From Coptis chinensis (lineage: Eukaryota > Streptophyta > Magnoliopsida > Ranunculales > Ranunculaceae), in NCBI GenBank assembly GCA_015680905.1, contig CM027377.1, forward strand, positions 21,228,501 through 21,292,500: DNA of 64,000 bases, given 5' to 3'. Shown one piece after another: positions 11,505 through 23,404 of this stretch; positions within the stretch are counted from its first letter, which is position 1; each line of letters starts with the position of its first letter. The position numbers and the translations under genes were made by a program. The notes beneath the pieces were generated by a model. It was given only the letters and a program-made list of their open reading frames with translations, did no database searches and was not told where the DNA came from.

Positions 11505-12335
11505 GAGTCCTAGGTGCAAATTAAACTTGACCTCCAATGCATGTAATTCCTCCAACATCGCAGCCTTCCAATGAGGCTGGGCCAACCCCTCTGCCACTGT
11601 ACGTGGTATATCAACCAATGAGAGAGATCAACCAATGAGAGAGAAGCCTGAAAAGATTTGTAACTAGAAGACAAACGATAATCTAAAATATAATCAGTGA
11701 TAGAATAAGCCATAATATTAGCATATCTAGCTGCTATCCCTGCAGTACGTTTCTCTTTCCGAACAACAATAGGTGGAGTATTAGTTCTATCAACTTAACA
11801 ACCGGTAAATCAACATCAATAGTAACTGGTATAGGAGTGATAGGAGATGGCTCAATACATGGTAAAGGTGAATCAGTGGCAAGTGGTGAACCTGGAGAAG
11901 CAGAAGATGTGGGGGCGGTCGGTGGTGGAAGGTTAATACGGATATTGACGAGTATAGACCTGTAAAGGAGGTGAAACCAAATGTGGAACTGGAGGGGAGA
12001 CTATAGGCTATGGCTGAACACTCATTGGAAGTGGAAAAGAAATAGGAACCGAATGTAAATCCTCGTAAGGAAAAGGTGAACTGGAAACCACTCCCCTTGA
12101 GATAGAACATCGCCTGAAAAGAACGGAACATGTTCGAAGACAGTAATGTCCATGGAGATGAAACAACGACGCGATGAGGGGTGATAACACCGATAACCCT
12201 TCTGAGTATGAGAGTAACTTAGAAACACATATTTCAAGGCACACGGATCTAGTTTAGAGATAGACCCCAATAACATAGATGAAACAGACACACCCATAGA
12301 CACGAAGTGAGATCTGAAAAGCAGAACGATCAAGA
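11505..12335 (-). pseudogene. Ty1/copia polyprotein remnant (integrase-RT region), minus strand
   Basis: Read on the minus strand from 12333, one frame gives KLDPCALKYVFLSYS, HTQKGYRCYHPSSRRCFIS and MDITVFEHVPFF, the typical Copia sequence between integrase and reverse transcriptase. Further along, another frame gives AQPHWKAAMLEELHALE, the start of the reverse-transcriptase domain. Several frameshifts and stops separate them. It lies next to the plus-strand Copia remnant at 12385 and is probably a separate older insertion. Confidence 0.75.
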
Positions 12336-12384
12336 TGAATAGTGGAATATGGGTGCGAAAGCCAAGAGCTCGAGAGGGAGAACA

Positions 12385-12444
12385 ATACTTTCTACATGAG
12401 AAAGTGACTTATGGACAGATTTGTGTTATGTTCCGACGTCTCAA
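12385..12444 (+). pseudogene. Older Copia remnant, RNase H end, left of the nested block
   Basis: A short plus-strand stretch (MRK, stop, LMDRFV) resembles the end of a Copia RNase H domain. It continues after the nested insertion at 31819, where FLTKAISSRLFLGVLSRLG and then SPA are read. The 5-bp repeat TCAAC joins both halves and shows they were one sequence before the younger Copia element landed. Confidence 0.6.
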
Positions 12445-12715
12445 CTATTATGTTATTAGAGTATGATTGCAACTGCCAGCACATGAAGCCTTATCCAAAT
12501 CGGTTTTGGTTTTGATAACCATTAGTTCATGGAGTTGGTTATGTACTAGGACTCTATAAGTGGAGTTGGTTATCATAACCAACTACTACACATGATCCTT
12601 AGCTCAATCAGTTTTAGTTTTCCTTTTGCTTTAGGACTTGTATTAGATGGGAGTCTATAAATAGAACCCCATCCTTAGAGTTTTATAATCACACATTAGA
12701 GAGAAACTTGAGAGC
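12445..12715 (+). repeat. Copia 5' LTR, first part
   Basis: This is the first 271 bases of the split 5' LTR, matching 31317 onward. It contains TATAAATAG at about 12656-12664, the likely core promoter of the element. It is cut at AGAGC by the Athila insertion. Confidence 0.92.
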
Positions 12716-14205
12716 TGATAAGAGCCCAAAACTGTAGTTTTAACCCCTTAGCAGTCATACTTTTAGACCAATTATGTGAGTAATAAGTAAGAGTTAAGAC
12801 TGATTACGTGTTTTTATGTATTTCAGGCTTCAAAGTCAATTATGTAATGAGGAATGTGCCACTTTGATGAGATAAAGGAGCAATGGTTGGTTACTAAGGA
12901 GTTCGGTGATTAAAGGCCAAGATTCAAGAAGACCAAGCCTTTGTAAAGCCCGGTCAAAAGATGAAAAGTCAAAGTCCACGCAGTAAACAAATAGTGTCAA
13001 CAGAACTTCGAAGACCATATCTTTGGACTCGGACCTCGGAATTGGGCCTACCTTATGTCAAAACGACCGGCTCGGGAAAGAGCTTTCCAATGGTCCAAGC
13101 CTTGACCCAATCAGAGGAGCAGAAGTGGACGAAAAGTCTGTTGAAGCGAACTGCAGCTGAAGAGGCCTTTTGGACCGAAAAGAATTGGGTTTTGGGCCGA
13201 TTCTCGGCCCAAAACATGGCTCCAAGCCCATGCACGATTTTTGGATCTGGATGTATAAAACAAAAGCTTCATTCTTTGTTAATGGTAGCTAGTTAGACCT
13301 AAATTAATATATAGAATTCTAGATCTGTTTTTAATTAATTAATTAAGTTTTAGTTCCATTACAATTCTTGTTTTAGATTAAATTCTTGAATGATTGTTCT
13401 TGATTGATTAGATAAATAAAATAGTTATTATTCAATTTCGTTCTTGTCATTTCCATTCTAGATCTAATTTAAATTCTTGTTCTTATTCCATTCCGGTCAT
13501 TAAATTAGATTCATTATTGTTAATTAAGTAAATCTCAATTTCTTACATTATGTTTAGTTTAGATTCAATGGGAAATGTTAGTTTGATGACTCAAGGCTAA
13601 ACCTCCATTAGAGGGGTTGATGAAGCCTTGATGAAAACTTAGTGGTTAGTATAGAATTGGTAGTAGAATCTATTCCACTCTAGAAGGTCGTGTTTCGCCA
13701 TGAGAATGGGTGGGCGACCTCACATGCTAGTTAGTATCCGGTAGGAATGCCATGAACACTAGGGATTAGACTCGAAATTTTGCCGGAAAACGTAAGAATC
13801 GAGATACGACAATCTATACTAGGTTATTAAGTTGGATTCAAGTGGATTTAATTCCCCTCTATTTCTTTATCTAGAGTCAAACAATCGTATTCCCGTAGCT
13901 TCCGTAGATTATCTTTAGTTTATATTTTATCTTGTCATTTATTATATCTAGTTATTTAAAATAACGCGTCTTGTTAGCATAACATTTCGTAAAGCTCTCA
14001 TTGACTTAGGACTGATTTCTTAGACTTAGAAGACAATCCATGCTAGGGAACTAGGAGTGGAACGAACTTCCTACTCCACTTAGTGCAATTCGCATTGAGA
14101 GTAGAAGATTTGATAATTGAGACTAGTAAAAGTCCAGTTTTAGTTTACTTACGGATTGAATTCATCGTTCATTTCGTAGGTAGACTATTCATTTTACTTT
14201 TATCA
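12716..14205 (+). repeat. Athila 5' LTR
   Basis: The repeat is 1490 bases long and pairs with 26141-27641. Differences between the two cluster as 1-8 base indels, often at homopolymers (for example around 12818, 12985 and 13165). TGATAAG opens it and TTATCA closes it. Confidence 0.95.
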
Positions 14206-14207
14206 AA

Positions 14208-14220
14208 TGGCGCCGCTGCC
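14208..14220 (+). other. Athila primer-binding site
   Basis: TGGCGCCGCTGCC starts two bases after the LTR. It is close to the complement of the 3' end of plant Asp tRNA, the usual Athila primer; the tRNA match is from knowledge of the lineage. The expected GGGGA extension is not present. Confidence 0.6.
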
Positions 14221-14794
14221 ATCTTAGTTACACTTTAACATTGTTTTCCTTGTAGAAGTAGTCATTTTTAAGTCCCATTAAACCCACCCACCCTTGTTTG
14301 TTTCATACTGTGGCTGCCCAGTTCAGCGTTGACAAATTCCGCGAGAAAATACACGAGCGCCAAGATCCAAGGAGAGCGCGACAGCGCTAAGTTCTTTGGA
14401 ATTTCGTCTACCATTGGCGTGCCAGCGCTTATACAAAGCGACCAGCGCTCAAACACGGAACTTCGACTTCACACTGGCGCGCGACCAGCCCATTTGGGAG
14501 CTGACCCGCCTCTAAAACACCAGTAATGTCGAAAATTACTCGAGCGCTTGGCCCGATGTTAAAATTTCCGGATTTCCACGGTTTTGATTCGAACTTTAAT
14601 CTTTCATATTTTTCAGTGTTCTAACCTGCTATATACGAACAAAGCGTAAACAAGACGCTATTCATAAGCCGAAGCAAGGGCCTAATCGGTATTCCTTTCT
14701 TCCATACCTCGCATTTCAGGTTAGAGGTTTTCTACTAGTATATCGAGAATTGTTTGGAGTGTTGCATGTTTAGTTAAGCTCAACTTAGTCTTGC

Positions 14795-16620
14795 ATGAGA
14801 TTAAGGTCCGGTCGAACAAAACAACAAAGCGTAATTACACGACAACAAACAAGTCTATCTAGTACACCACCCACGACACCTCTAACTACTATCACACACA
14901 CCATACGACATAATGGTGAAGAAAGAGACTCCTCTCTCCGACTTTTACAAAGCCTTGGCGATAGCCCTAAATCGTGCATCGTTCTAGCGGACCGGTGGGG
15001 ATTTTGAATCCCCAAACATATTTAATTTGTTACCCGTTTTTCATGGGTTAGACCATGAAAAACCTTATCAATTACATCGCGTAGGATTGAACAAGTCCTT
15101 ACAACATTCCATCATCCTACGGTAGGTGCGGAACAAATTAAACCGAGGGTATTCCCTTTCACATTAGCCCGATAAGGCGGCGTCTTGGTTAACTGCCCAA
15201 AGCCTAATTCGTGGACTCGTGGGCTAAACTTGTTCATTTGTTTATGGAACATTTTACCCACCCCTAAAGACGGATGAGATGCTTTCAAAGATTCATTTTT
15301 CCGGAATCCTCATGAATCATTTTTCGAGGCATGGAATCGTTTCACCGATCTCCTTATAGAGTGTCCACATCATAACTTAGCTAAAGACACGTTAGTTCGT
15401 GCCTTTTCAAAGGTCTTCTACACCACCATAAAGAAGTCCTTGACATAATGAATGGGGGTAGTTTCCTAAGTAAAGGAGCCCCGGAGGCTTACAAATTTTT
15501 AGAAGACCAAACTAAGCGGAATAATAATTGGGGGTAGTGATGATATCCCCATTTCTAGTTCTTCTTTCTTCAATAAAGGCGGCGGTATGTTTGGGCGAAA
15601 ACCGATCCGAACTTAAAAATTTAATCGAATCTCTAACTAAAAAGTAGAGGCTATTTCGCTCAACAAAAGCCTATCCCCGTCATGAATGTAAACTCCAACC
15701 CATGTAATTTCTGTTTGAGTCGAGCACCACGGCGATTATTGTCCTCTAGCTTATGAACAACAACCACCGAACAAGATAATGTTTACTCTATTAATAACTA
15801 TCCTATTCCTAGCCCCTTGAGACAACATCCCAACCGGTTGGAGAAATAATCAACAAGTAACACCTCCGGTACAATAATCAAAGCGTTAGGCAAGCAAACA
15901 ATTATAACCAAGCTCCACCTAGGCAAGGACAAGGACAAGGACAAGGTCAAGGAATTATAATAATTATAACAACCAAAAGCAAACCACGACAAGGTCAAGC
16001 ACAAGGTCATAATAATTATAATAATTATAATACCAATAGAGGTATCGTTCGGTTAATAATAATAACTATCACAACCCACCCATAAATAATCAGCGAGATA
16101 GTTCGAGTCCACACCACCGTGACTACTACACCTACACAACCGGATCATTATGATCGACACCTTTATACAAGTTACCCAACAACTTTTCCGGACAATGACT
16201 CAATCAAACCAACAGATTTTACAATCCATAAATCGGGGCATACAACGGTTAGCCCAAGCCAAAAGCCCAACCAAAAGCGTGTTTCGGGACAAGCAATACC
16301 AAACCCTAAAACATCAAACACGGCCTTTGAGGTAAGCGGTAATTCTAGTATGCGGAAACTACAATCGTAGGTGACCTAAATGCCATCACCACTCTCCGTT
16401 CTGGAAGAGTGGTTGATAACAAAGTAACTACGCCTATAGTTACCCCATCAGTACTCCCTACACCAGACATCAAACTAGATACCGCAATAGAAACCGAGGA
16501 GCCTACCACGGTAGAGGTACCGGTTAAATCACAACCAAAGAAACCGAAAGCCAAGGTTACCACGACAAGTAGAGCCATATCGCGAAATATAGAAGCGAAA
16601 CCACCGTTCCTCAAAAATTA
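14795..16620 (+). pseudogene. Athila gag, decayed
   Basis: The likely start is MRLRSGRTK at 14795, typical of Athila gag proteins. Separate frames then give ESFFEAWNRFTDLLIECPHH at about 15320 (the gag capsid core), followed by LVRAFSKVFYTTIKK and NGGSFLSKGAPEAYKFLEDQT-like text near 15450. A GQGQGQGQG-type tract encoded by AAGGACAAGGACAAGG repeats lies near 15925, and an Asn/Tyr-rich linker follows. The open pieces at 16119-16620 correspond to the variable linker before protease. At least six frame breaks are evident, so no full-length Gag can be made. Confidence 0.75.
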
Positions 16621-16849
16621 GCCATGCTAACGGGGATACAAACTTTGAGGAAATTAGGAACGTTTTCAAGAATCTAACGATAAACCTTCCTTTTTCGAAG
16701 CTATTAAAAAGCTACCCAACCACGCTAAGTTTCTTAAAGAGTTGTGCACTACTAGGCGTAAGACCAACATACCTAAAGGCGCCTTTTTAACTGAGCGGTT
16801 CCCAACTTTATCGAAAATAATGGAATTGTTAAGTACAAGGACCCCGTCC

Positions 16850-16985
16850 TCTTGTAAAATGCACCTTAGGAGATTCCCACACGACGACGCCTTATTAGAC
16901 ACGGGGCGAGTGTTAACTTACTCCCCGTATTACTTGTATAAACAAATAGGTCTACGGAAATGCAACCTACAAAAATAAGCGTTGC
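16850..16985 (+). pseudogene. Athila aspartic protease remnant
   Basis: The frame reads DALLDTGRVLTYSPYYLYKQ followed by IGL. Family members have a D-[TL]-G-A-S motif followed by NLxPYSxxKxLGL. The DTG survives, but a small indel has replaced the residues after it. The position after gag and before RT is as expected. Confidence 0.7.
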
Positions 16986-17559
16986 AATTAGCGGATAGGT
17001 CAATTAAGTATCCTAAAGGTGTAGTGGAAAGCGTGCTTGTTAAGGTTCGGATTTCTACTATCCTGCTGATTTTGTTATCCTCGATCTGTAAGTCGTTAAT
17101 GACTGCACCGATCATTTTAGGGCGCCCCCTTCTTGGCAACCGCCAATGCGCTTTATAAATTGTCGCGATGGAAAGATGTCCTTATCTTTTGGCCATCTTT
17201 TCGCCGAGGTAAATGTTTTAAAATGATGAAACAGATTACGGATTCGATGCGTAGATGGGGAGGTTAGCATGATCGAGAGTTTAGCTCAAGATTATTTTAA
17301 CAACACGTTTCGAAAACAATATGTACAAATTCCTTTCTTTTGGAACTTCAGATTTTGTAAATGACTCTACTTAGAGGAAGTCAACACCATCCCGAGTCCA
17401 CACCAATTGTAGACCCGTCGGTTGCTCCATATATCGATTACGAAGACTTGCTACCTAAGCAAGTCTTCATTACGCAAGATAAGGACACTTATGAAACATC
17501 AATGGACATTCCGTCCGCACCAGTGCTTAAACCTCTTCCCCCGGAGTTAAAATATATTC

Positions 17560-18570
17560 AACTTGATCCGGATGGTAGTCACCGATAATTATATCTTCTC
17601 TGTTAACTAAGGATGAAGAGACATGTTTAATAAGGGTGATTAGGGAACATCGGTCTGCGATTGGTTGGTCCCTAGTGACATTAAAGGGAATTGACCCTAA
17701 TGTTTGCACTCACCGTATCCATTTGGAGGATAACGCGAAGACTTCTCGCGAACCTCGCGTCGCTTGAACCCCGCCATGAAAGAGGTGGTTAGGGAAGAAG
17801 TCTTGCGTTTATTTTCGATCTTGGGTATTATATACCCAATCTCGATAGCGAATGGGTAAGTCCCATTCATGTAGTTCCTTAGAAATCGGGGAGTTACCAT
17901 GGTGCGTAGCGGGAAGGGTGACTATGTTGTCACTCAAGGTCCTATGAAATGGAGAATCAGTATTGATTCTGGGCGTTTAAATGCTATGACACGAAAGGAT
18001 CACTTTCCTTACCATTTATAGATCGGATGCTAGAAGCGTCTGGCTGGTCATGCCTTTTATTGTTTTACGGATGGCTACTCGGCTATTTTCAGATTATTAT
18101 TGATATTGATGACCAAGAAAAGACAACCTTCACATGTCCCTTCGGAACATATGCCTATAAACGAATGCCTTTTGGCCTTTGTAATGCCCCAGTACCTTCC
18201 GGTGATGTATGCTTCATATATTTAGTGACATGGTAGGCTTTATGGAAGTGTTCATGGATGATTTTTCTATCTATGGAGACTCCTTTTGAGAATGCTTGTC
18301 TAACCTGTCTAAGGTCTTGACACGGTGTGAAGAAAAGAGCCCTCGTTTTAAATTGGGAAAAGTGTCATTTCATGGTAAAAGGGCATAGTACTAGGTCATA
18401 TTGTATCTAGTGATGGCATCGAAGTAGATAAAGCCAAACTAGATAAGATAGCGACCCTACCCTAAACCACGGACTGTCCGGTGAGATTAGAGCCTTTCTA
18501 GGCCATGCGAGGGGGTTTTATAGGCGTTTCATTAAAGATTTTTCGAAAATAGCTAGGCCCTTAACTAAAC
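17560..18570 (+). pseudogene. Athila reverse transcriptase, decayed
   Basis: Several frames together show IGWSLVTLKGIDPNVCTHRI, then EDNAKTSREPRVA, then DDQEKTTFTCPFGTYAYKRM, PFGLCNAP and VFMDDFSIYGDS. The catalytic F-M-D-D box is readable at about 18250. Frame breaks lie between nearly all of these blocks, and the region before the catalytic box has several stops. Confidence 0.82.
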
Positions 18571-18589
18571 CTGCTTTTGAAGGATGCAA

Positions 18590-18960
18590 TCTTTGATTTT
18601 AATTTTAATCGTAAAGCGGGCTTTTGAAACCTTAAAAGCCGCCCTAACCACCTGCACCTATTATACAGCCTCGATTGGTCTAAACCTTTCGAACTCATGT
18701 GTGATGCTAGTGACTATGCCGTTGGTCGCTGTCTTGGGACAGAAACTAGATAATAAGTCCACTGTTATTTATTATGCTAGTAAAACATTAAACGACGCTC
18801 AACGGAATTATACAACTACTGAAAAAGAATTCTTAGCTGTCATTTATGCTTTAGATAAATTTCGTCCTTATTTGGTTGGTTCTAAAACTTTAGTTTACAC
18901 GGACCATGCGACCTTTAGGTACCTTCTTGCAAAGAAGGATGCTAAGAGAGATTAATCCGA
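18590..18960 (+). pseudogene. Athila RNase H
   Basis: The frame reads STVIYYASKTLNDAQRNYTT, then EKEFLAVIYALDKFRPYLVG and VYTDHATFRYLL. These are the hallmark blocks of the Ty3/gypsy RNase H domain. It is the best-preserved part of the pol region, although the CDASDYAVG block upstream is shifted out of frame. Confidence 0.85.
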
Positions 18961-19299
18961 TGGATTCTTCTCCGCAAGAGTTCACATTAGAAATAAAAGG
19001 ACAAAAAGAGGGGTCGAAAACGTGGTTGCCGACCACTTATCTAGACTTACAAATGGCGATAGTAGTGATTCTGAGTCCATACCGGATTCTTTTTCTGATG
19101 AGCATCTGTATGCTATTTTTTCATCACCATGGTATGCGGACATCGTAAATTATTTAGCGGCTGATGTTATGCCTTATAATTGGACAAGAAATGAATGAAA
19201 GAAGTTCTTGGCCAGAGTCAAGTTATACTACTGGGATGAGCCCTACCTTTTAAGTATTGTGCGGATTAGATTATTCATCGTTGCATTCCCCAGTGGGAA

Positions 19300-20340
19300 T
19301 ATAATGAAGTTCTATCGTTCTGCCATGACAAAGAGTGTGGTGGCCACTTTAGCGGAATGAAAACAGCCGCTAAAGTTCTTCAATGTGGATTTTATTGGCC
19401 TACCCTTTTTAAGGATGCCCAAGTGCATTGCAAGACGTGTATTCGTTGCCAACAACTTGGGCGAATCACGAAGCGTAATATGATGCCATTAAATCCAATC
19501 TTGATAGTAGAAATTTTTGATGTGTGGGGTATTGATTTCATGGGCCCTTTCCCTGTTTCCCACGGTTATATTTATATTCTAGTTGCCGTGGACTACGTGT
19601 CTAAATGGATAGAGGCCCCTACCTTGCCGTGAGCAATGACCATAAGACCGTGATATTTTTATTAAAAGAATATATTTTTACGTCGGTTTGGCATTCCTAA
19701 AGCCATCATTAGTGATGGTGGAACACATTTTGCAAATGAGAGTTGTTTTGCATCCCTAGTGAAAAAGTATGGAGTTACACACAAAGTAGCAACTCCTTAT
19801 CATCCACAAACTAGCGGACAAGTAGAAGTTTCTAATAGGAAATCAAAAAGATTTTAGAAACAACGAAGAAACCCCGATAGGAAAGACTGGTCGAAGCGTC
19901 TATCGGATGCCTTATGGGCATATAGAACTGCTTTCAAAACACCTATATAGGTATGTCTCCCTTTAGACTTGTATTTGGGAAACCATGTCATTTGCGGTTG
20001 AATTAGAGCACCGTGCTCGTGGGCTATAAAAGCCTTAACTACAATATTGATGAGGGGTGTCAAACGCAAGTTACAATTAAATGAGCTTGAAGAAATCCGT
20101 GGCGATTCTTACGATCTCGAGAAGGATTATAAAGCTAACATGAAACGTGTTCATGATAAGCATATCTTGCGCCAAAGAGTTTGTGGTCGGACAAAAGGTT
20201 TTGCTTTTACAACTCCGTCTACATATTTTCCCGTGGAAACTAAAACCCGTTGGTGCGGTCCTTTTTCGTTATTCTTGAAGTCACCCCTTACGGGCAATTA
20301 CCTTGGTAAATCCCAAGGACAACAGTACCTTTCAAGTTAA
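19300..20340 (+). pseudogene. Athila integrase
   Basis: The HHCC zinc-binding domain is visible as [19 protein letters not shown], then [20 protein letters not shown]. The catalytic core follows with [11 protein letters not shown] and [11 protein letters not shown]. The next acidic block, [12 protein letters not shown], is in another frame at about 19720. The C-terminal part has RKLQLNELEEIRGDSYDLEK and HDKHILR, standard for Athila. Frame breaks occur after 19632 and near 19850 and 19960. Confidence 0.85.
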
Positions 20341-21448
20341 CGGTCAACGATTAAAACATTTTCACGAACTTCTGTCCCCTGATATAGAGGAAGTCCTTTT
20401 ACAGGACCCTATATATGAGGAATGACCCTTGTCATTTGGTGTACTTCCTTTCACTTCCATTTAATGGTAAGTGCACCATTAAGGTAACCGGGCCCTCCCT
20501 AGGGAGTGTGTGGCTGTAAGTACCGGATCCTAAGTCCATAGTTCACATAATTCACGTTTTCCACTTCCGCATGTTTTCTCGGTTTTTGAGTCATGTTCCT
20601 CTATGGAGTGAATTATGTATTTATTGTTTTTCGTGTTTCTGATAATAAACAAATAAAAATAAAATTAAAAGTCTTAAAAATCATAGAACTAGCAATCTAA
20701 CAAGTCTTGGGAATCTGACTTTAAACGACCCATGTTAAAACAAATTTTGTGTTTAAAAATTTGTTTGGGGGTGGGAACTCAGTCTTTCCATCCGGATTGC
20801 TCGAACTTTCTATTTGTGTTGCTTAGGTCCATTAGTATAGTTCATTGGGGTTGACGTCATCTAATTTAGTGTTCATTCGTTCGCATAACTTACGTCATGC
20901 ACGCACTTCGAGGCGTTTTCCACTATCTTATATGTCACCCACGGTCGGAATAGAGTAGTTTATGGATCATTGGATTGGAAATTCTCTCCTGATCATTTCC
21001 ATATCTCATTCGCAAAAATCGGACCGATAACGAAGTGGGAAATTTAGTTTGAAGTTGCGCTGAAAATCGACGAAAGTCGAAAAATCGAATTGGGCTTTGG
21101 GCCAACTCGCGCTCACCTACAGCGCGCCCGCGCCTCCCTTAACAAAAACCCAATCGCGAGTCATCTTCTCCAACCGCTTGTCACAAATTTAAAATTCAAA
21201 CCCTAGCAACCAAAATAAAAAAAAAAATAAAATAAAAAAATAGAATACATCAAAATAGAAAGACCACCCACGCCCTTTGTGAAACACCAACACAATCTCC
21301 AACCGTTTCCACCAAGAAAACGCCCACCAATTCAAGTTTTCAAACCTGCCACCGTAACCACCACCGCCACCACCATTGTTTCTCGTTGTTTTTTATCAAA
21401 CTCGCCTCCCCCACAGGCTACAAAACCATTAGTTATCTAAGAAACTTC
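20341..21448 (+). other. Athila region between pol and the first 3' ORF
   Basis: This non-coding spacer ends with a GC-rich leader block (about 21105-21145, ACTCGCGCTCACC and AGCGCGCCCGCGCC) and a stretch of CCACC repeats. The same leader vocabulary precedes gag and the second 3' ORF. No frame here is convincing. Confidence 0.6.
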
Positions 21449-22616
21449 AATGGCGCTTACGACGAAGAATGTTGCGGAGCACGCGTTTGAGGCCGACCAT
21501 TTCGCACCATTTTTCGGACGCCAATATGATTAAGAGGGATTGGAACAGATTGTGGTATTCGGCCGGATGAGTTCTATCACTATGATTTGGTAGAACAGTT
21601 TTATAAGAAAGCGAGAATTGGAGGGAAATAGGATTTTCATTAGGATAGCGAGGAGCGAGGAGGGAAGTAACGAGGCGGTTGTTGGGTGAGCTATTAGGAA
21701 TCACGCCTGTAACCAACCTAGATACGACCATTCGGGAATCGGTATATACTGCAGTTCTGTTTTGATGAAAGATCACGGTCATAGAGGGTGAATACAATAC
21801 GATATCTCATTCGTTAAGCGGGGCGACCACGAGAACCAATCAACCGGGTCAGAGCTCGGTGGATTGGTAGGAACGCCCTTGGCAAAGACAAAGTCGGCGA
21901 CATCGGACTTGATTAATGACGCGCGTTCTGGATTTTGCAAGCGAATGAGTGTAATTTCTGCATCCTCGATGTAATTTTGAATGTGATTAGAGGAGTGGGA
22001 AAAAGCATGCCTCTTCCCGTATTGATCACTAAGATTATGCTCTCATTTAGAGAGCCGCTAAATCTGCTCCTATTAAGATCAAATTGCATTCTAATGCAAG
22101 TATTTATAAGGAATGCATCCAAGAGACTTGGCGTTGTCTGCAGAGAATAAAGTTGAGTCGAATAATGAAGGCGAAGAAGATATGACATGGTTGGTTGAGG
22201 ATAATTTCGATAGTCAAACTTCTAATTTAGAACGAATGATAATACCGCTGAAAACTGGTTTGCGATGCGGTTATCGTATCTGTGAAGATATCCGACATAG
22301 ACAAATTGTAATTCAAAATAAGCAAACAAACTTTCAGACGAGAGTTGAAATGCTCGAAAGGGGTCAAAAAGATATCTTGTCTAACTTGGAGATTATCCAC
22401 CAGAATCACCAAGCCCAGTATGCAGTACTCAAGACTGAGATGGAAGCACAGCGCTTGTTCAGGATAGAGATGCTACGACGTATGCCACTCGTGGATGAGT
22501 CTGTCTCAGCTGAGTCTGAGAGGCATGAGCGTCGTCGCCGCAGGCCAGATGGCTCAAGCCATTCCTCACCACAGAACCAGTCTCCATCTCAGGGACCATC
22601 TTCTTCACACGCCTAG
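21449..22616 (+). pseudogene. Athila 3' ORF (env-position ORF), copy 1
   Basis: The start MALTTKNVAEHAFEADHF at 21449 is followed in a shifted frame by RPDEFYHYDLVEQFYKKARI. This resembles the conserved DLVREFYAN-type segment of plant-transposon proteins found after pol in Athila elements. The C-terminal third is open from 22113 to 22616. It is rich in charged residues predicted to form a coiled coil (QTRVEMLERGQKDILSNLEI and EMEAQRLFRIEMLRRM), and it ends in a Ser/Pro/Gln tail. Athila elements are called errantivirus-like because of ORFs at this position, but no signal or transmembrane segment is visible here. Multiple stops break the middle. Confidence 0.65.
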
Positions 22617-23129
22617 GTGTTCACCATCAGTTGTGTCCTGTTATTTCATTGTTTTTATTGTTTTGTTAGTGGAATTTTATTTCAGTAGTTAGATTTAAAT
22701 ATTAAGTTGTTTGTTTTAGATTGCTTGGATTTCATATTATTTTAATATAATTTATTTTGATCATCTTTCGTAAGGTTGTCTTGGAGTCAAAGTTGAAAAT
22801 TAGGCCGATTTCGGCATATCTATGATTTTTTGTAGTGGTAGCATGATATGTAGGAGAGTTTAGAAGTTACTATTCTAAACCAAGTTTAAAAGATACCAGG
22901 GTTGTTAGGAAATCAAAACTATGGTTAGTTTCCGTTTTCGGGTTTGGCAGTTTTCTATTTCCGGAAATTGCCTTAAAACAATTTGGCAACTTGCCGATTC
23001 GTTTTGGAAACCCAGAACCTATTTAAACTTCCATCATTCTACACTCACAACCCACACTACACCCCACAATCATCTCTCACCTTTCACTCCAAGCTTTTTC
23101 AGCTTGTTTTTCTTGTAAACACTGTTTCT

Positions 23130-23330
23130 GCACTTACGAGCGCGCCTGCGCCCTATACACTTCCATAAATTTTTTTGTCAGAGCGCGCCCGCGCCCAAGC
23201 AGAGCGCGACTCGCCCTAAAACACTGTAAATCGAAAAATCTCAGAGCGCGCCCGCGCCCAAGCAGAGCGCGACCCGCGCTCAAACACTGTAATTCCAAAA
23301 ACCTAAGAGCGCGACTCGCGCCCTCCTCCC
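23130..23330 (+). repeat. GC-rich leader repeats before the second 3' ORF
   Basis: AGCGCGCCCGCGCCCAAGC occurs twice, 66-67 bases apart, and each is followed by AGAGCGCGAC(T/C)CGC and a (C)AAACACTGTAA spacer. Flanking partial units start near 23138 and end near 23320. The spacer words recur in the gag leader at 14490-14555. The region is strikingly richer in G+C than its surroundings. Confidence 0.88.
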
Positions 23331-23404
23331 GTAAGCACAGGAAATTCCAATTTTTCTGAGGTTTCTTCCAGGTTTTCGCAGCTGTTCTACAGAGTAGTTT
23401 TAAG